Numbered from the stretch's first letter, positions 48,850 to 58,091 are shown. The stretch: DNA of 64,000 nucleotides from Phycisphaerae bacterium (GCA_030372985.1 JAUCQB010000120.1:1-64000); one strand, 5' to 3'. Notes: a model not told the origin generated them from the sequence alone. Numbers and translations are program-made.

Positions 48850-48878
48850 ACTATACCCGGCCGGTTTGGCGATGTCAA
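48850..48878 (-). promoter_or_regulatory. Candidate consensus sigma-70 promoter (TTGACA-N17-TATAGT) for 47378..48610
   Basis: Minus strand TTGACATCGCCAAACCGGCCGGGTATAGT. Confidence 0.7.
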
Positions 48879-49319
48879 CCATGATTTTTGGAAATTCGTC
48901 AACGGTATTCTGTCGGCGCCGTCCACAGAGTGTATCAGGGAACATCTACGCCGACCGTGTCGACCGGCCGGGCCGAGTTGCAGGGGTCGTTTCTGGTTGC
49001 CCGGTTCAATGACTTGAATCGCAGACCGAGCAATGGCTCTCCAGGCCGGATCGCATGGGCCATGGTTTTCTGGCGCTAAACCACCTTGCTAGCGCCGTTT
49101 ATGACCAGTTGCAGTGCCCGATTATAGGACAGTTCCGATATGTAAACGGGTCTCAACGGTTGGTGTGGCTCCCTTCGTCTTTCACACCGGCGAAGACGAT
49201 TGTCGGATCCGTCGACCAAGTGGGTTCGTTAAGACTTATATGGCGTGGCTGTATCACAGCAAAGCATTGCCGAGGACACCTGCTTTCTGTAGACTGAGAG
49301 GCAGCCCAGAATTGATGGA

Positions 49320-50003
49320 GTGACTGCCATGGAAAGCCGGCCGACCGATGAAGCCAACGCATCGAAGCGGGAGGTGGCGTACGAGCGCCTTAGGCGGATT
49401 CTGATTTTGCAGCAGGTCCCGGAAGGAGTCAGGCTGCGGGAATCCGAATGGACCCGGCGCCTGAACGTCAATCGGTCGGCGCTGCGAGAGGCGTTTGCCC
49501 GGCTCGAAGCCGAAGGCCTGATTGTGGCCGGCGACAAGACGGGCTACTTCGTGCCGATCCTGGTCATGGAAGACATCATGGAGGTGGTCGTCGTACGCAT
49601 CGCTCTGGAGGGAGCTGCAATTGAGCTGATCTGTGAAGCAGGTCTGAACACGCCGGAGCATCTTAAGCCGTTGCAGGACGCTTGCGACCTCATGGAGCGG
49701 TTGATCAACGAAGACTATCACTTGAGCGTTGCGGAGACCGACAGGCGATTCCATGCGGCGATCATTGAGGCGTCACGAAACAGGCGATTGGCCATTGCGT
49801 ATCAGCATGCGCCATTGCCCATCGTGCATCCGGATATTGTCGACGGTCGCCAGTGGGCGAGCCGTGTGCGACAGACGCACGAGGAGCACAGTGCCATCCT
49901 GGCAGCCATTCTGGCGGGGCAGGTCACGGAAGCGAAGGCCCTGCTGCGAGGCCATCTCACCTCCAGTTGGCGCAGTGCGAAGTTGGCGAGCAAGACGGTT
50001 TGA
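49320..50003 (+). CDS. GntR family transcriptional regulator (FadR/FCD subfamily)
   Basis: REVAYERLRRILILQQVPEGVRLRESEWTRRLNVNRSALREAFARLEAEGLIVAGDKTGYFV; C-terminal FCD-like helices. Confidence 0.93.
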   Translation: MTAMESRPTDEANASKREVAYERLRRILILQQVPEGVRLRESEWTRRLNVNRSALREAFARLEAEGLIVAGDKTGYFVPILVMEDIMEVVVVRIALEGAAIELICEAGLNTPEHLKPLQDACDLMERLINEDYHLSVAETDRRFHAAIIEASRNRRLAIAYQHAPLPIVHPDIVDGRQWASRVRQTHEEHSAILAAILAGQVTEAKALLRGHLTSSWRSAKLASKTV

Positions 50004-50182
50004 TGCGTTTTCCCAAAGCCTGTGCGTTTCACCGCAGTCGACGCTGGCATCTCGGCGGCCTTGGAAAACTTAACAAGAGAGGCAATTGCAGAATACATCG
50101 GCAGCGGGCCGGTCTTGAGCAGTCGCTGCGGCAAAGGGCCGACCGGGGTCTAACGATTTGCAGAATAAGGTCTTACGCCAAA

Positions 50183-50255
50183 CTGGCCCGCTAGGACTCG
50201 AACCTAGAACCTTCTGATCCAGAGTCAGACGTGCTACCAATTGCACCACGGGCCA
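50183..50255 (-). tRNA. tRNA-Gln (anticodon CTG)
   Basis: TGGCCCGTGGTGCAATTGGTAGCACGTCTGACTCTGGATCAGAAGGTTCTAGGTTCGAGTCCTAGCGGGCCAG folds as a cloverleaf; loop CTCTGGA gives CUG; CCA not encoded. Confidence 0.95.
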
Positions 50256-50589
50256 AAGTATTGTTGGGGGCCAGGCCGTCGCACCGCCCGGGGGGACACT
50301 GCCAGCTTGTCGTCTCCTGGGCAAACGTTACGGCATTGTCTGGCGGCGGGGTTATCCTGTCAAGCCACCCGTGCTGGTTGCGGGGAAACAAGGTGTCCTC
50401 ATAGTGTAATGCGGCTTGTGGCAGACAGGCTTGGATGGACGCAGCGATTCCGGCTTCGTGGTAACCGGCGGCGGATGCGACACGCCGGTCACGGGGTCGC
50501 TATCTTCTGCGTTCTGTCGGCGCGGCGATTGAGGAGCTTTGTCTGGGGTTGCCGCATGACGCGTCCGGCAGGCCTGGAGGTAACGCAGG

Positions 50590-51411
50590 ATGTGGTTGAA
50601 GGGAATCAACGGTTGGAGTTTTCCCAAGGGGATGCCCTGTTCCGAAGTGGCCGCGAGGGCGAGGGCCGCCGGTTTCGAGGCCCTTGAGCCGACGTTGGAG
50701 AACCAAGGGGAGCTGACGCCGGTATCCACTGAGGCCGAATGCCGGCGTATCGGCGAGGCGATTCGTGAGTCGGGACTGGAGATCACCTCGCTCGCATGTG
50801 GCTTGCTGTGGGAGAAGCCTTACACCTCCGACGATCCGCTTGTTCGGCAGGAGGCCGTCGAGCTGACAAGGGCCGCATTGCAGCGGGCACGTTGGACCGG
50901 GGCTCCGGTTGTTCTCGTTGTGCCGGGGCTGGTCTCGCATCCGCGCGACCCGGCTCGGCCGGTCACCGACTATGCGAGTGCGCTTCGACGGGCCAAGGCG
51001 GCCTTAACGGAGCTGAGTTACGATGCCGAGTCGTTCGGGGTGAGACTCGCGATTGAAAACGTCTGGAATCAGTTTCTTGTCTCACCGATCGAGATGTGTG
51101 ATTTTCTGGACCGAATCAACTCGCCGTGGGTGGGGGCGTGCTTCGACGTGGGCAACGTGATGCGTTACGGATTTCCGCAGGATTGGATTGACCTGCTGGG
51201 CAGGCGGATCGTGAGCGTGCATGTGAAGGATTTCAAGCTCGGGCAGGACGACGGATCGGGTTTTCGTGCCCTTGGAGAGGGCGACGTGGATTGGCCCGCG
51301 GTCATACGCGCCCTTCGGCAGCATCGTTATCAGGGTCCCTTGGTCTATGAAGGGAAAGAAGACCCTGCCGTCGCGGCAACCTTCATTGAACGATTGGTGC
51401 ACGGATGCTGA
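50590..51411 (+). CDS. Sugar phosphate isomerase/epimerase (xylose isomerase-like TIM barrel)
   Basis: GFEALEPTLENQGELTP; RLAIENVWNQFLVSPIEMCDFLDRINSPWVGACFDVGNVMRYG; IVSVHVKDFKLGQDDGSGFRALGEGDVDWPAVIRAL. Confidence 0.93.
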   Translation: MWLKGINGWSFPKGMPCSEVAARARAAGFEALEPTLENQGELTPVSTEAECRRIGEAIRESGLEITSLACGLLWEKPYTSDDPLVRQEAVELTRAALQRARWTGAPVVLVVPGLVSHPRDPARPVTDYASALRRAKAALTELSYDAESFGVRLAIENVWNQFLVSPIEMCDFLDRINSPWVGACFDVGNVMRYGFPQDWIDLLGRRIVSVHVKDFKLGQDDGSGFRALGEGDVDWPAVIRALRQHRYQGPLVYEGKEDPAVAATFIERLVHGC

Positions 51412-51812
51412 TGCTCCTCGACGCAGCACACAACCGTAAGGCACCATCTTTCACCTCTGCTCCGGCCGCAGGTATCGTTTGGGCATGATTCCCCAGCGTT
51501 GCCGCATGCAACGGTGAGGATCGATCATGTGGCCATTGCCATTCACCCCGCAGCCGGTCGAGGCAGGGGCGTCGGAAACAGGGTTCCGCGGGGGTGTTGT
51601 GCATGCGGTTGCGGTGTGGCCCAAGAGTGCCGGCGACGACACAATGCAGGTCCAGCCTCCGGCTAACTCCCGTATTACCATGCAGATATGCGCTACGAGC
51701 CGCATGCCCGGTCCGCGGGCCGGCCATCGCGTTTGCGCCGTGTCGCGGGCTTGCCGGCAGGTGTCGGCCGGCGGAGCGGCAAGAACACCCGCCGGTGTCT
51801 CGAAAAAAGGGC

Positions 51813-51921
51813 TTGACGCCGTGCCGCCGAGCGCTTACGTTATAGGGAGTTGGGGTTGATGAGGGAGAGAGTTGTGGGAGAGAGAGTGTTCCGAGGCCGG
51901 AGCATTCTCTCTTTCTTTTTT
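51813..51921 (+). ncRNA. Candidate small transcript: promoter-like TTGACG-N17-TACGTT followed ~40 nt after the predicted start by a terminator-like hairpin
   Basis: Promoter-like boxes 51813..51841; hairpin GAGAGAGTGTTCCGAGGCCGGAGCATTCTCTC + TTTCTTTTTT at 51880..51921; no plausible ORF between them. Confidence 0.35.
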
Positions 51922-52095
51922 GCGCCGCGCGTGCCCTTCGAGGTGCCTCCATTCCTGACACGCTCCTGCCGCCATGACGAGGTCGGCGGTTATCCCGGCA
52001 GCCGAAGCCTTCCTGCCGCCCGACGTTTCCCTCGACTTGCCTGTTCGGTAGAATCACCTCCTGACGCTGTCGTCGAGGTGGGCTGACTGAATCAG

Positions 52096-53148
52096 ATGGA
52101 TCTTGCGATCAAGCTTCTAATCGGCTTTCTCTCCGGCATCCTGGGAGGGCTGCTGGGTATCGGCGGCAGCATCATCATGATCCCGGCCATGACCATGGTT
52201 TTCGGCCTGGATCAGCATCTCTATCAGGGGGCGGCGATGATCATGAATTTTTTCGTTGCCCTCCCCGCTGCGATGCAGCATTTCCGGGCCAAGGCAGTCT
52301 TGCGTCCGGTGGTCCAGGTGACGATCCCCACGGCCGTGGTGGGCGTACTGGCCGGTGTGTGGATCAGCAAGGGCTGGTGGTTCGCGGGTGCCAACGAGGT
52401 GCACTTGTCCCGGCTCTTCGGCGTCTTTCTCCTGTATGCGGCGGGCTACAACATATATCGACTCATGTCGTCCTATCGGCTGCCGGAAATCGACGAAAGG
52501 GCCGCGAGGACCATCCCGAAATGGAAGTCGGCCGTATCCGTCGGTCTGCCGATGGGGTTGATCGGCGGCCTGTTAGGAGTCGGCGGTGGTATCGTTGCCG
52601 TGCCGTTTCAACAGTTGATGCTGAAAATGCCGCTCCGGCGGGCCATCGCGAACTCGGCAGTCACCATCGTCCCCTTGAGCATCATCGGGGCCGTTTATAA
52701 GAACGTCGCGAATGCTCACGCCGGCGTGGATGTGCGAGCTTCTATCCAGTTGGCATTGTGTGTCATTCCAACGGCGATTGTGGGCGGCTTCCTCGGCGGA
52801 CGGCTTGCTCATGCCGCGCCGCGCCAGGTGCTTCGCTTCCTTGTCATCCTGCTGATGTGCTATGCCGGAATCAGGATGATTTCTCGCCGGCCCGCGGCGG
52901 AAAGCACTGTACCCGGGCCCACCGGTACGGTGCAGGTCTCGCTTGCCTCGTCGGATGACCCCCGGCCGACCTCGTGCACAACGGCCAGAGAGTCTACGAG
53001 TACTGTTGCCGGGAAATCACCATCCGCAGCATGCGATGAGTCCGGCCGGAGGTACGAAAGTCCTTGCGTTGCTCTCCCACGATCGCGAAGCCGACTCGTT
53101 TGTAGCACTCGACAGCGGCCACGTTGTCCGGGAACACGACCAGGCTGA
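52096..53148 (+). CDS. Sulfite exporter TauE/SafE family membrane protein
   Basis: LLIGFLSGILGGLLGIGGSIIMIPAM; GLIGGLLGVGGGIVAVPFQQLML; multiple TM segments. The last ~85 aa look non-homologous. Confidence 0.9.
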   Translation: MDLAIKLLIGFLSGILGGLLGIGGSIIMIPAMTMVFGLDQHLYQGAAMIMNFFVALPAAMQHFRAKAVLRPVVQVTIPTAVVGVLAGVWISKGWWFAGANEVHLSRLFGVFLLYAAGYNIYRLMSSYRLPEIDERAARTIPKWKSAVSVGLPMGLIGGLLGVGGGIVAVPFQQLMLKMPLRRAIANSAVTIVPLSIIGAVYKNVANAHAGVDVRASIQLALCVIPTAIVGGFLGGRLAHAAPRQVLRFLVILLMCYAGIRMISRRPAAESTVPGPTGTVQVSLASSDDPRPTSCTTARESTSTVAGKSPSAACDESGRRYESPCVALPRSRSRLVCSTRQRPRCPGTRPG

Positions 53149-53524
53149 CGGTTTCAGCCCTGCGGTGCGCGAAGGCATGCTCCATTGCCATGCTGACCAT
53201 CACGCGGCCGAGACCCAGCCCCCGATGGCTTGGGGCGATGACGCAGTGTCCCATCCAAAGGTGGGCCGTCTGGTTGGGCATGAGGTTGAGTTCGAGATAT
53301 CCGAGAGGGTCGGGCAGTCCGTCTTTCTGGAAGAGCATCGCACATACATCCGAGTTTTGCCAGTTCAGCACTTTGGAGGCGGTCAGCGGCGGCGGAGTGC
53401 TGGGAGCCAGCCAGAAAAGCTCGGAGGCGTCTCTCGCCCATGCGGCCACGAGAGATGCTGCCGGCCGATCGAAGTCTCGCAGGTAGTAAAGCCCGTTGCG
53501 CACCAGTGTTGAGGTCGTGTTCAT
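52994..53524 (-). CDS. GNAT family N-acetyltransferase
   Basis: GHCVIAPSHRGLGLGRVMVSMAMEHAF; VFPDNVAAVECYKRVGFAIVGEQRKDFRTSG. Start MNTTSTLV at 53524 (track: 53611). Confidence 0.88.
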   Translation of the reverse strand: MNTTSTLVRNGLYYLRDFDRPAASLVAAWARDASELFWLAPSTPPPLTASKVLNWQNSDVCAMLFQKDGLPDPLGYLELNLMPNQTAHLWMGHCVIAPSHRGLGLGRVMVSMAMEHAFAHRRAETVSLVVFPDNVAAVECYKRVGFAIVGEQRKDFRTSGRTHRMLRMVISRQQYS

Positions 53525-53609
53525 GCTCGCACGGGCAGTATAATGCATTTCGGTCGGGGTTGGGCACTGGATACTGCTTGCCGGTCGGCCTGGAAGACCA
53601 GAACTCGCC

Positions 53610-54275
53610 ATGAACCGTGATTCTTATCTGGGATATGTGGTCCGCCGGGAGACCTGGCGGATCGGCGGATGCAGCTTCGACCTGACCTGGCCGGCGGACA
53701 TCGATGCCCTTCTTGACTATCCCGAGGTTAGAGAACGGTTCGCCAGAGACCAATACATGCCCTATTGGGCACAGCCGTGGCCGGCGGCCGTTCTTCTGGC
53801 TGAGGCCATACTGGCAGGCGATGAGGGCCGTGGCCGGCCGGCGGTGGAACTGGGCTGTGGCGTCGGGCTCGTCAGTCTGGCGGCGGCGAAAATGGGCTGG
53901 TCGGTGACGGCCAGCGACTATGATGAGCACGCGATTGCATTCGCACAGTTGAATGCCGCAAACAACAACATCCGCCTTGCGGGGGCGAGGATGATTGATT
54001 TTCGGTTACCACTCCAATCGCCGGCATATGATCGGGTCTTGGGGGCCGATCTGACCTATGAACGGCGCAACGCGGAGCCTTTGGCTCAATGGCTGGCGTC
54101 ATCATTGACGGCCCAGGGCGAGGCATGGCTGAGCGACCCCAACCGGTCAGCAGGTGACGCTTTCCCGTCTCACCTGAGGTCCCTCAGCTTGGAGGTCGAG
54201 GTTAGCGCAGTGGAGTCGACTTCGCCGGTCGGCTTGCTTCACAGAGGTCGAATCTGGAGAGTCTTCCGGCCATGA
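53610..54275 (+). CDS. Class I SAM-dependent methyltransferase (METTL21/ETFBKMT-like)
   Basis: YMPYWAQPWPAAVLLAEAIL; AVELGCGVGLVSLAAAKMGWSVTASDYDEHAI; VLGADLTYERRNAEPLAQWL. Confidence 0.85.
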   Translation: MNRDSYLGYVVRRETWRIGGCSFDLTWPADIDALLDYPEVRERFARDQYMPYWAQPWPAAVLLAEAILAGDEGRGRPAVELGCGVGLVSLAAAKMGWSVTASDYDEHAIAFAQLNAANNNIRLAGARMIDFRLPLQSPAYDRVLGADLTYERRNAEPLAQWLASSLTAQGEAWLSDPNRSAGDAFPSHLRSLSLEVEVSAVESTSPVGLLHRGRIWRVFRP

Positions 54276-54632
54276 TCCGCCGGGGGCGCCTCTCCAGGAG
54301 AATGACACTATCCGAATCCCCAAGCCGTATCCCCAAGCCGTCGAGAGACCTCGCTGGTCACGTGTCTTCTCCCCGATGTCGGCAGCGTCGCCCCGCATCC
54401 TCCTGAGCAGTGGCGAATCGAGCCCTTCAGTGGTGCCGTGACGTGTGCCTGACATATCGGACCCAATGATTCTTCCGCGCGCCCTTGAGCGGGATGGCCG
54501 GGCCGGGCAACGGATGAGAGGCGCGCCATGCATTGGCTGCATCCCAGGCGGCGCCATTCGAACGGCTTGTGGAGACCGGGCTGACACCTTGGGAATCGCC
54601 TGCAGGTCGGGCGTTGTCTGGGGTTTCTTGGC

Positions 54633-54649
54633 CTTCACGTGCTCTTAAG
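54633..54649 (+). promoter_or_regulatory. Candidate OmpR/PmrA-type direct-repeat box CTTCAC-N5-CTTAAG upstream of the two-component operon
   Basis: CTTCACGTGCTCTTAAG(GTT), 11-bp half-site period; matches 57992..58008. Confidence 0.5.
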
Positions 54650-54710
54650 GTTATTCTCGGTATCGTGCACTTCGGTGAAAAACCCTGCGTCAGACCTTTC
54701 GAGGCATCGC

Positions 54711-55364
54711 ATGCGAGTGCTGGTGATTGAAGACGAACCCGACTTGCTGGAAGCGCTGGGGCAGGCACTTCGAGAGGCCGGATACGCGGTCGATGAGGCC
54801 TCAGAAGGCCGCGATGGTCTGTTCAAGGCGGCGGGGACAGACTACGACGCGATTGTGCTCGACCTGATGTTGCCGGGCCTGAGCGGCTGGGATCTGCTGC
54901 GCGAGCTGCGGAAGAGCAAGTCGACGCCCGTGCTCATCCTGACCGCTCGCGACACGTTGCCCGACCGGGTCAGGGGCCTCGACGCCGGGGGCGACGACTA
55001 CCTCACCAAGCCGTTCGAGCTCGCGGAGTTGCTGGCTCGTCTCCGGGCGTTGATTCGCCGTGGCGCCGGCCAGGCAACCGCGACGATCGAGATCGGGGAC
55101 GTGACCGTGAATACGGCCGAACGCACCGTCCGCAAGGCGGGGCAGGTGGTCGCCCTCACACCGACGGAGTACGCACTGGTTGAACTCCTCGCGCTGCACC
55201 GGGGCAAACTGGTCACGCGAACGATGATCTACGAACACCTGTTCGACGAGGACAACGACACCTTGTCTAACCTCGTCGATGTTCACGTCGCCAACGTGCG
55301 AAGGAAGCTTGGGAAGGAACTGATCACCACCCGCCGGGGCGAGGGATATCAAGTGCATGGCTAG
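54711..55364 (+). CDS. OmpR/PhoB-family response regulator
   Basis: MRVLVIEDEPDLLEALGQAL...AIVLDLMLPGLSGWDLL...LTARDTLPDRVRGLDAGGDDYLTKPF; winged helix DTLSNLVDVHVANVRRKLGKELITTRRGEGYQVHG. Confidence 0.96.
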   Translation: MRVLVIEDEPDLLEALGQALREAGYAVDEASEGRDGLFKAAGTDYDAIVLDLMLPGLSGWDLLRELRKSKSTPVLILTARDTLPDRVRGLDAGGDDYLTKPFELAELLARLRALIRRGAGQATATIEIGDVTVNTAERTVRKAGQVVALTPTEYALVELLALHRGKLVTRTMIYEHLFDEDNDTLSNLVDVHVANVRRKLGKELITTRRGEGYQVHG

Positions 55365-56934
55365 TCTCTTGCGTCGTAACTGGTGGACATTGTGCACGCA
55401 GGTTGCCGGGTCACCGTGCGTCTGGCTTGGGGCCCGCAGGAAGGCGGTCCGCCTCCGGTCCATCCAATGGACGCTGCAACTGTGGTACGCAGGCGTGCTG
55501 GCCGTCGTGCTTGTCGGCTTTGGATCCGCCTCATACTTCGGAATCTCACGAGCTCGGTGGGAACAGTTGGACTCGGAACTGGCGCGGTCAGTCCAGGAGC
55601 TGGCTGCGGGACTCCGGCCGCCGAAGACGTTGGAGTCGTCATCCATGCCGGCATCGACGGCCGGCACGGCAGCGAATGTCTCTCGTGACCTGTGGAAGGA
55701 TTCGCCGCCACCGGACTTCGAACTGCCCGTTGCCCTGGCTCAACGGTTTGCGCTCGACGACCCGGCATCTGACTACTTTGTTATCTGGGATGGCGAGAGC
55801 CGCGTGCTGGCATCCTCGAACGCCCTCGTCGCTGCCGGCGTTCCGTATCCCGGAGCGCGTCCGGACCAGTCCGTTCGACCCCATCCGCCCGGACCGCCCC
55901 AGATCCGGAAAAGAGGCGAATTTCGCGAGGCCTATATGAACGGCCCGCGATGGACTCGGATCCTGGTCGGCACATCCGTTCGTCCGACAGAAGTCGAGTT
56001 GCGGCATTTTGCCTTCTTGCTCACCGCGATTGGCGCGGGCGTATTGGCCGCCGGCTTGGTTGGCGGGTGGTTGGTCTCGCTTCGCGCTGTGAGGCCGATT
56101 CGAGCCATCACGGAGGTGGCGCAGGAAATCTCTGCCTCCAACCTCTCCCGGCGTATCCCTGTCGCCGAAGTCCAGAGCGAACTCGGGAGCCTTGCAGTTG
56201 TTCTCAACGAGATGTTTGGCCGGCTTGAGGCGGCTTTTCAGCAGCAGGTTCGCTTCACGGCCGATGCCTCACATGAGCTTCGCACGCCGCTGTCGGTCAT
56301 CCATACTCACGTTCAACTGGCGCTTTCGCGGGAACGGACCGCTGATGAGTACCGCAAGACGATTGAAACCTGCCAGCGGGCATCGAGCCGGATGAAGGAT
56401 CTTGTGGACTCGCTTCTGCTCCTGGCAGGCGCCGATGCCGGCCGGCTCGCGCTCAACCGGCAGCGCGCCGACCTGCGGGAGGTGGTGGAAAACAGCATCT
56501 CCATGGTCAGCCCCCTGGCCGAGGCCAAGAGTGTCATCGTTCAGACGGACCTGCGGCCTGCAGAGTTGTCCGTTGACCTGTCTCGGATCGCCCAGGTCAC
56601 GACCAACCTCCTGACCAATGCGATCCGGTACAACCGCAAGGGCGGTCGTGTCGAGGTCCGTTTGGGCGTCGATGGTCCCGACGTCGTATTGGCCATCAGT
56701 GATACGGGGCTCGGGATTCCTCTTGAGAATCAACCACACATTTTCGAGCGTTTCTACCGGGTCGATAAGGCTCGGAGCCGCGAGGAGGGCGGCAGCGGTC
56801 TGGGGCTGGCGATCTGTAAGACCATTGTCGAGGCTCACGGCGGGACGATCTCATTCCGCAGCAAACCGGGTCAGGGCACAACGTTCGAGGTCCGACTGCC
56901 TCTTACCGAAACCCGAATGGCGAAATCTCTTTAA
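55357..56934 (+). CDS. HAMP-containing sensor histidine kinase
   Basis: HAMP VSLRAVRPIRAITEVAQEISASNLSRRI; DASHELRTPLSVIHTH; SDTGLGIPLENQPHIFERFYRVDKARSREEGGSGLGLAICKTIV. 8-nt overlap with the regulator. Confidence 0.95.
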   Translation: MASLLRRNWWTLCTQVAGSPCVWLGARRKAVRLRSIQWTLQLWYAGVLAVVLVGFGSASYFGISRARWEQLDSELARSVQELAAGLRPPKTLESSSMPASTAGTAANVSRDLWKDSPPPDFELPVALAQRFALDDPASDYFVIWDGESRVLASSNALVAAGVPYPGARPDQSVRPHPPGPPQIRKRGEFREAYMNGPRWTRILVGTSVRPTEVELRHFAFLLTAIGAGVLAAGLVGGWLVSLRAVRPIRAITEVAQEISASNLSRRIPVAEVQSELGSLAVVLNEMFGRLEAAFQQQVRFTADASHELRTPLSVIHTHVQLALSRERTADEYRKTIETCQRASSRMKDLVDSLLLLAGADAGRLALNRQRADLREVVENSISMVSPLAEAKSVIVQTDLRPAELSVDLSRIAQVTTNLLTNAIRYNRKGGRVEVRLGVDGPDVVLAISDTGLGIPLENQPHIFERFYRVDKARSREEGGSGLGLAICKTIVEAHGGTISFRSKPGQGTTFEVRLPLTETRMAKSL

Positions 56935-57003
56935 GCCTGAGGCTCAGCCTCAGAGCCGAAGGCCGAATCTCGAATCAAACCCGAAACCCGAATGTCGAAG
57001 ATT
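56905..57003. repeat. Degenerate CCGAA-type short-repeat tract with embedded palindrome CTGAGGCTCAGCCTCAG
   Basis: ccgaaacccgaatggcgaaatc ... gccgaaggccgaatctcgaatcaaacccgaaacccgaatgtcg; GAAACCCGAATG occurs twice. Confidence 0.6.
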
Positions 57004-57126
57004 CACCGTGACGGACCGAATGAACAAGGAGGGCCACTGTGCTCGCTGCGTTATTCGTCATTTTCTATGCAGCGATCATCGCGCCGGCCGTCTTGTCCCA
57101 AGGCCCGTGTTCGCCTGTCAGCCAAC

Positions 57127-57438
57127 TCATGCGGCCGAGTAGACCACGTGTCCGGTTCGCAGGATCTCCGCGGTCAGGCCGCTCGGGTCGTGCCCTTCCT
57201 CCCGCAGCACCGGCTCGATGCGGAAGTCCACCCCTCGGCCCAGACGGAACAGCGTCGCCTCGAGATCCAGCAGATCGCCCTCGATGCGGTCTACCAGCAC
57301 GGCCACGTCGATGTCGCTGTATTCATGGGCCGTGCCGCGCGCGTGAGATCCATAGAGGACGACCTTGCGCACCGGAAACTGCGCCCGGACCACGTCGGCG
57401 TATCACTTCACAAGTTTGATAGCCTGCTGTGTATCCAT
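57127..57438 (-). pseudogene. Minimal nucleotidyltransferase (MNT) of a HEPN/MNT pair, interrupted by an in-frame TGA (57403..57405)
   Basis: MDTQQAIKLVK*YADVVRAQFPVRKVVLYGSHARGTAHEYSDIDVAVLV; same frame on both sides of the TGA. Confidence 0.75.
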
Positions 57439-57803
57439 TGTCGCAACTCCTCGGTCTGGCTGATCAGCCCCTCGCATCGCTCAGGTGTCAGAGATGCCAG
57501 AATCCGCTGCCGGTCGCCCGGGTAACGGCTTTCGACATTCAGCGGCCCCAGCATGTCAAGCAGGGCGCGTCGTGTCGGATCAAGGAGGTCGAACAGACCA
57601 CTCAGCGTTGCGAGCGCCACGAGGCTGTGCGTGTACGGCGGCGTTGAACCCTTGGCCGACACTCACCATGCCTTAAGCATTTTCTCCACCACCTGATGGC
57701 ACATGAAGCCCACGTACAGCAACCGGCCGGTCTGGAGCATGGCCTTGGCAGTGTCCATGTCGTAGCCGGCCAAGTCGGCCCAGTATGTCGCCTTCTCGTC
57801 CAC
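57408..57803 (-). pseudogene. HEPN-domain protein of a HEPN/MNT pair, interrupted by an in-frame TGA (57663..57665)
   Basis: (V)DEKATYWADLAGYDMDTAKAMLQTGRLLYVGFMCHQVVEKMLKAW*VSAKGSTPPYTHSLVALATLSGLFDLLD...; track lists the halves as 57663..57857 and 57408..57662 in the same frame. Confidence 0.75.
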
Positions 57804-57991
57804 GATCTTATTATGCGACCGGAACGAATGCTCACAAGCTGCAAAGCGTTTCTCCAATCAGACGACGGGAGGCGCCAGGCGTCCAGCGACCGGCCCGGGC
57901 ATCGCCCGGCCAGCGAGCGAACTGCCTGGATCCCGTCAACTTGAGTTGCCGGACGCGCGGGACGATTACCTCCAGCGTACGTCCGGCGCGT

Positions 57992-58008
57992 CTTCATCTT
58001 GCCTTAAG
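57992..58008 (+). promoter_or_regulatory. Candidate OmpR/PmrA-type direct-repeat box CTTCAT-N5-CTTAAG upstream of macA
   Basis: CTTCATCTTGCCTTAAG(GTT), same 6-N5-6 layout as 54633..54649; followed by TATAGAAT. Confidence 0.5.
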
Positions 58009-58091
58009 GTTCACATCTATAGAATTCGGTATGAGCGTCGAGCCGAGCGCGGTTGGGATCGGCATGGGGAACTGAGAATGCGGGGTTTGCC

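Noticed and set aside
54316-54341. Tandem 13-bp repeat ATCCCCAAGCCGT x2
   Set aside because: Only two copies and no structural or genic context; too weak to interpret.
57127-57803. Whole-genome use of TGA as tryptophan (code 4) to explain the HEPN/MNT interruptions
   Set aside because: Many clear genes in the window end at TGA (for example macB permease, korA/korB ATGA overlap), and one of the two sites usually carries Lys/Arg, not Trp.
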